Source: Ruminococcaceae bacterium UBA6855 | GTDB lineage: Bacteria; Bacillota; Clostridia; Oscillospirales; Acutalibacteraceae | Direction: 5' to 3' | Assembly: GCA_002451755.1 (NCBI GenBank) | Contig: DKDF01000094.1 | Coordinates: 1-7,083, forward strand | DNA: 7,083 bases | Part shown: positions 5,323-7,083 of the stretch, piece by piece | How the letters are laid out: every line of letters begins with the position of its first letter | Numbering within the stretch: the stretch's first letter is position 1 | Translations under genes and position numbers: made by a program | The notes under the pieces: generated by a model | What the model was told of the DNA's origin: nothing | The model's input: only the letters and a program-made list of their open reading frames with translations | Databases searched by the model: none

Positions 5323-6966
5323 TCAACTGTTTTTAAAATCGTTTATTTTTTTTATAAGCCCTTCAAGCGGGTCTTTACCGCTGTGCTGTTCCGGGGCTTT
5401 ATAAAGACCTATTTTATACCGTTTGCCGGTGACCGTGAAAATCGCTTTCATTAAGAGCACCGCGTGGGTGTCCTGCTTAATGAAAGACGAGAGCGCGGGA
5501 TTCTCGCTCTTTATAAGAATAAAGTTGTCGCGCTCATATCCGCTCGCGCCGTTGAGTATTCCGTGGAGCGGCGCATCGACTTTCTGAAGCTCGTCCATGA
5601 CCTCCGCCCAGCGGGAGAACGGAACTGTCTCGCCGTTCGTGCCATCGGGTGAGGGCGCGGGAGCGTGGTGCTCGGCGGGAGCTTCCGTTTTCGGTTCGGG
5701 AGCTTTTTTCACTTCTTCCGCTTTTGTCTGCTGTTGAGGCTCGGGAACGGCTGTTTTAACTTGTTCGGGAGCTTTCGGCTTATTTTCAACGAGTGCTGAA
5801 ACACTTGCTGCCGTGAAATTGCCGGAAGCCAATTTAGCTTCGAGCGCGGATATTCTTCTGAGCAGAGCGTCATTTTCCGAATCGAGCGACTCGGAGCAGA
5901 GCTTCACAAACGCCATTTCGAGCGGTATTCTCTTATTCGACGCGCGCTTTATCTGCGAGAATGTGTCTTCGATAATATTCAAATCATAGAGCAGCTCTTC
6001 AAGCGGCAGCTTTTCCGCAAGAGCTTTGAGAGATTTCAGCTCATCGTCTGTCGCTATCAGAATGCTGTCCGCATTCTTGACCGTCTTGACTATCATCAGG
6101 TCGCGCAGGTGGAACATGAACTCGGAGCAGAGGCGCTCCATATCGCAGGAGTTCATGTGCAGCTCGTTGATTATTCCGAGAGCCGATGCGCAGTCCTTTT
6201 TGATTATACATTCGGACAGGCGCATCAGATAGTCGCGCCCTGCGAGTCCCGCGCTCTTTGTAACGACTTCGCTCGTTATATGTTCGTCAACTGCGCAGCA
6301 TCTGTCGAGCAGCGAGAGCGCATCGCGCAGCGCTCCGTCGGCAACTTTCGCTATCAGCGCGGCGGCGTCCTCGTCGAGAGTGATGTTCTCATGCTCGGCG
6401 ACATATTGGAGTCTCGCGCAGATATCCTCGGGCGTTATTCTCTTGAAGTCGAATCTCTGGCAGCGCGAAAGAATAGTTGCGGGGAGCTTGTGGACTTCGG
6501 TAGTCGCGAGGATAAATATAACATGCTCCGGCGGCTCTTCGAGAATTTTTAAAAGTGCGTTGAACGCGCCGGTCGAGAGCATATGAACCTCGTCTATAAT
6601 ATAGACCCTGTATTTTGCTTTTACCGGAGTGAAATTCGCCTCGTCGCGAAGATCGCGGATATTGTCAACGCCGTTGTTTGAAGCAGCGTCTATCTCAATA
6701 ACATCGAGCACCGAGCCGTTGTCAATGCCGCGGCATATCTCGCACTCGTTGCAGGGGTCGCCGTCATGCGGCGAGAGGCAGTTGACCGCCTTTGAAAGAA
6801 TCTTCGCGCAGGTGGTCTTGCCCGTTCCGCGCGAGCCGGTGAACAGATAGGCGTGGGCGACCCTGCCGCTGACGAGCTCATTCTTGAGCGTCGCGGTTAT
6901 ATGGGGCTGACCGTAGACCTCTTCGAAAGTCTGCGGACGCCATTTTCTGTAGAGCACGCGGTACAT
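5323..6966 (-). CDS. dnaX: DNA polymerase III gamma/tau subunit (clamp loader)
   Basis: DnaX is the ATPase core of the clamp loader that opens and places the DnaN ring on DNA. The 547-residue protein shows the N-terminal MYRVLYRKWRPQTFEEVYGQ, Walker A GSRGTGKT (44-51), a zinc site (Cys63, Cys72, Cys75, Cys78), Walker B VYIIDEVH (121-128), the ATT sensor (154-156) and the SRC motif (167-169). Domain III follows to about residue 370. A Pro/Ala/Glu/Lys-rich linker (about 395-445) joins a short C-terminal domain starting near FSRWAEVMDEL, as expected for the tau form. The ribosome site AAGGA (6980-6976) lies 9 bases before ATG. The gene starts about 40 bases after the SRP RNA and leads ebfC and recR. 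No in-phase slippery heptamer for making a shorter gamma form was found. Confidence 0.97.
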   Translation of the reverse strand: MYRVLYRKWRPQTFEEVYGQPHITATLKNELVSGRVAHAYLFTGSRGTGKTTCAKILSKAVNCLSPHDGDPCNECEICRGIDNGSVLDVIEIDAASNNGVDNIRDLRDEANFTPVKAKYRVYIIDEVHMLSTGAFNALLKILEEPPEHVIFILATTEVHKLPATILSRCQRFDFKRITPEDICARLQYVAEHENITLDEDAAALIAKVADGALRDALSLLDRCCAVDEHITSEVVTKSAGLAGRDYLMRLSECIIKKDCASALGIINELHMNSCDMERLCSEFMFHLRDLMIVKTVKNADSILIATDDELKSLKALAEKLPLEELLYDLNIIEDTFSQIKRASNKRIPLEMAFVKLCSESLDSENDALLRRISALEAKLASGNFTAASVSALVENKPKAPEQVKTAVPEPQQQTKAEEVKKAPEPKTEAPAEHHAPAPSPDGTNGETVPFSRWAEVMDELQKVDAPLHGILNGASGYERDNFILIKSENPALSSFIKQDTHAVLLMKAIFTVTGKRYKIGLYKAPEQHSGKDPLEGLIKKINDFKNS

Positions 6967-7004
6967 AACAGACCGTCCTTTAAAAATACTTTTTGATAAA
7001 GCAA

Positions 7005-7083
7005 AAACGAGCCTTTATCTTGGTCATGCGGCGGGCAGGCGGACTGTGGCGCACAGTGCAGACCGCTTAATGCTGCTCGGTTC
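7005..7083 (-). ncRNA. ffs: Signal recognition particle RNA, 3' part (truncated at window edge)
   Basis: Read on the minus strand, the sequence begins inside the conserved SRP RNA core GGAACCGAGCAGCA-type motif (here GAACCGAGCAGCATTAAGC, 7083-7065). It continues with the descending side of helix 8, CTGTGCGCCACAGTCCGCCTG (7056-7036), in the manner of the GTGTGCCG...GCCTG region of other bacterial SRP RNAs, and ends near AAGATAAAGGCTC. The AGCAG bases form the 3' side of the asymmetric loop bound by Ffh. The 5' half lies outside the window, so the small and Alu-containing forms cannot be told apart. The position just before dnaX is common in Firmicutes. The 3' end is uncertain by several bases; a short T5 run (7007-7003) follows. 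Confidence 0.87.

Noticed and set aside
5704..5709. A6 run followed by G in the dnaX linker (minus strand), possible frameshift site for making gamma
   Set aside because: The run is read as AAA AAA G, so it is not in the X XXY YYZ phase needed for -1 slippage as in E. coli. Neither alternative frame gives a prompt stop just after it, and six A's are short for polymerase slippage.
6109..6552. 147-codon open frame on the plus strand inside dnaX
   Set aside because: Antisense to the conserved ATPase and domain III region of dnaX, with no family features.

Overview
The window comes from a Firmicutes (Bacillota) genome, most likely a gut-type member of class Clostridia. The evidence is the gene set SRP RNA-dnaX-ebfC-recR, the set dnaN-S4 protein-recF-remB (remB is largely a Gram-positive family), strong AGGAGG-type ribosome binding sites, and a dispersed-looking hairpin repeat of a kind I associate with intestinal Clostridia. 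I cannot name a genus. Every gene found lies on the minus strand, so the biological reading direction is from high to low coordinates.

Layout in reading order. Positions 7083-7005 hold the 3' part of the signal recognition particle RNA, cut by the window edge. It is followed by dnaX (clamp-loader tau/gamma subunit), ebfC (YbaB nucleoid protein) and recR (recombination mediator), packed as an operon. Then comes a 237-bp gap without a gene (4126-4362). After it, dnaN (beta clamp), a small S4 RNA-binding protein, recF, remB and a membrane acyltransferase follow with gaps of 1-15 bp, so they look like one transcription unit. A hairpin and a hairpin-rich repeat fill the last 234 bases.

The most notable part is the gap between recR and dnaN. 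It carries five exact copies of the 9-mer TTTTCCACA in both orientations plus near matches. Next to dnaN it holds two abutting degenerate 9-mers, a CCCT spacer, five tandem CTA/TAG triplets and an AT-rich tract. This matches the DnaA box / GC-rich / DnaA-trio / AT-rich layout of the basal unwinding element of Bacillus subtilis oriC, which also lies just upstream of dnaN. I therefore propose that the gap is the chromosomal replication origin or part of it. The usual upstream gene dnaA is not there: recR takes its place, with the dnaX-ebfC-recR operon pointing toward the proposed origin. At the other end, gyrB, the common follower of remB, is replaced by the acyltransferase.

Most of the genes share a theme. 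DnaX loads the DnaN clamp, RecF and RecR act together at stalled forks and gaps, and the S4 protein, RemB and EbfC are habitual neighbours of these loci. The acyltransferase is the functional outsider and looks more AT-rich by eye. I see no new defence or mobile system here; the unusual content is the origin architecture and the gene order.
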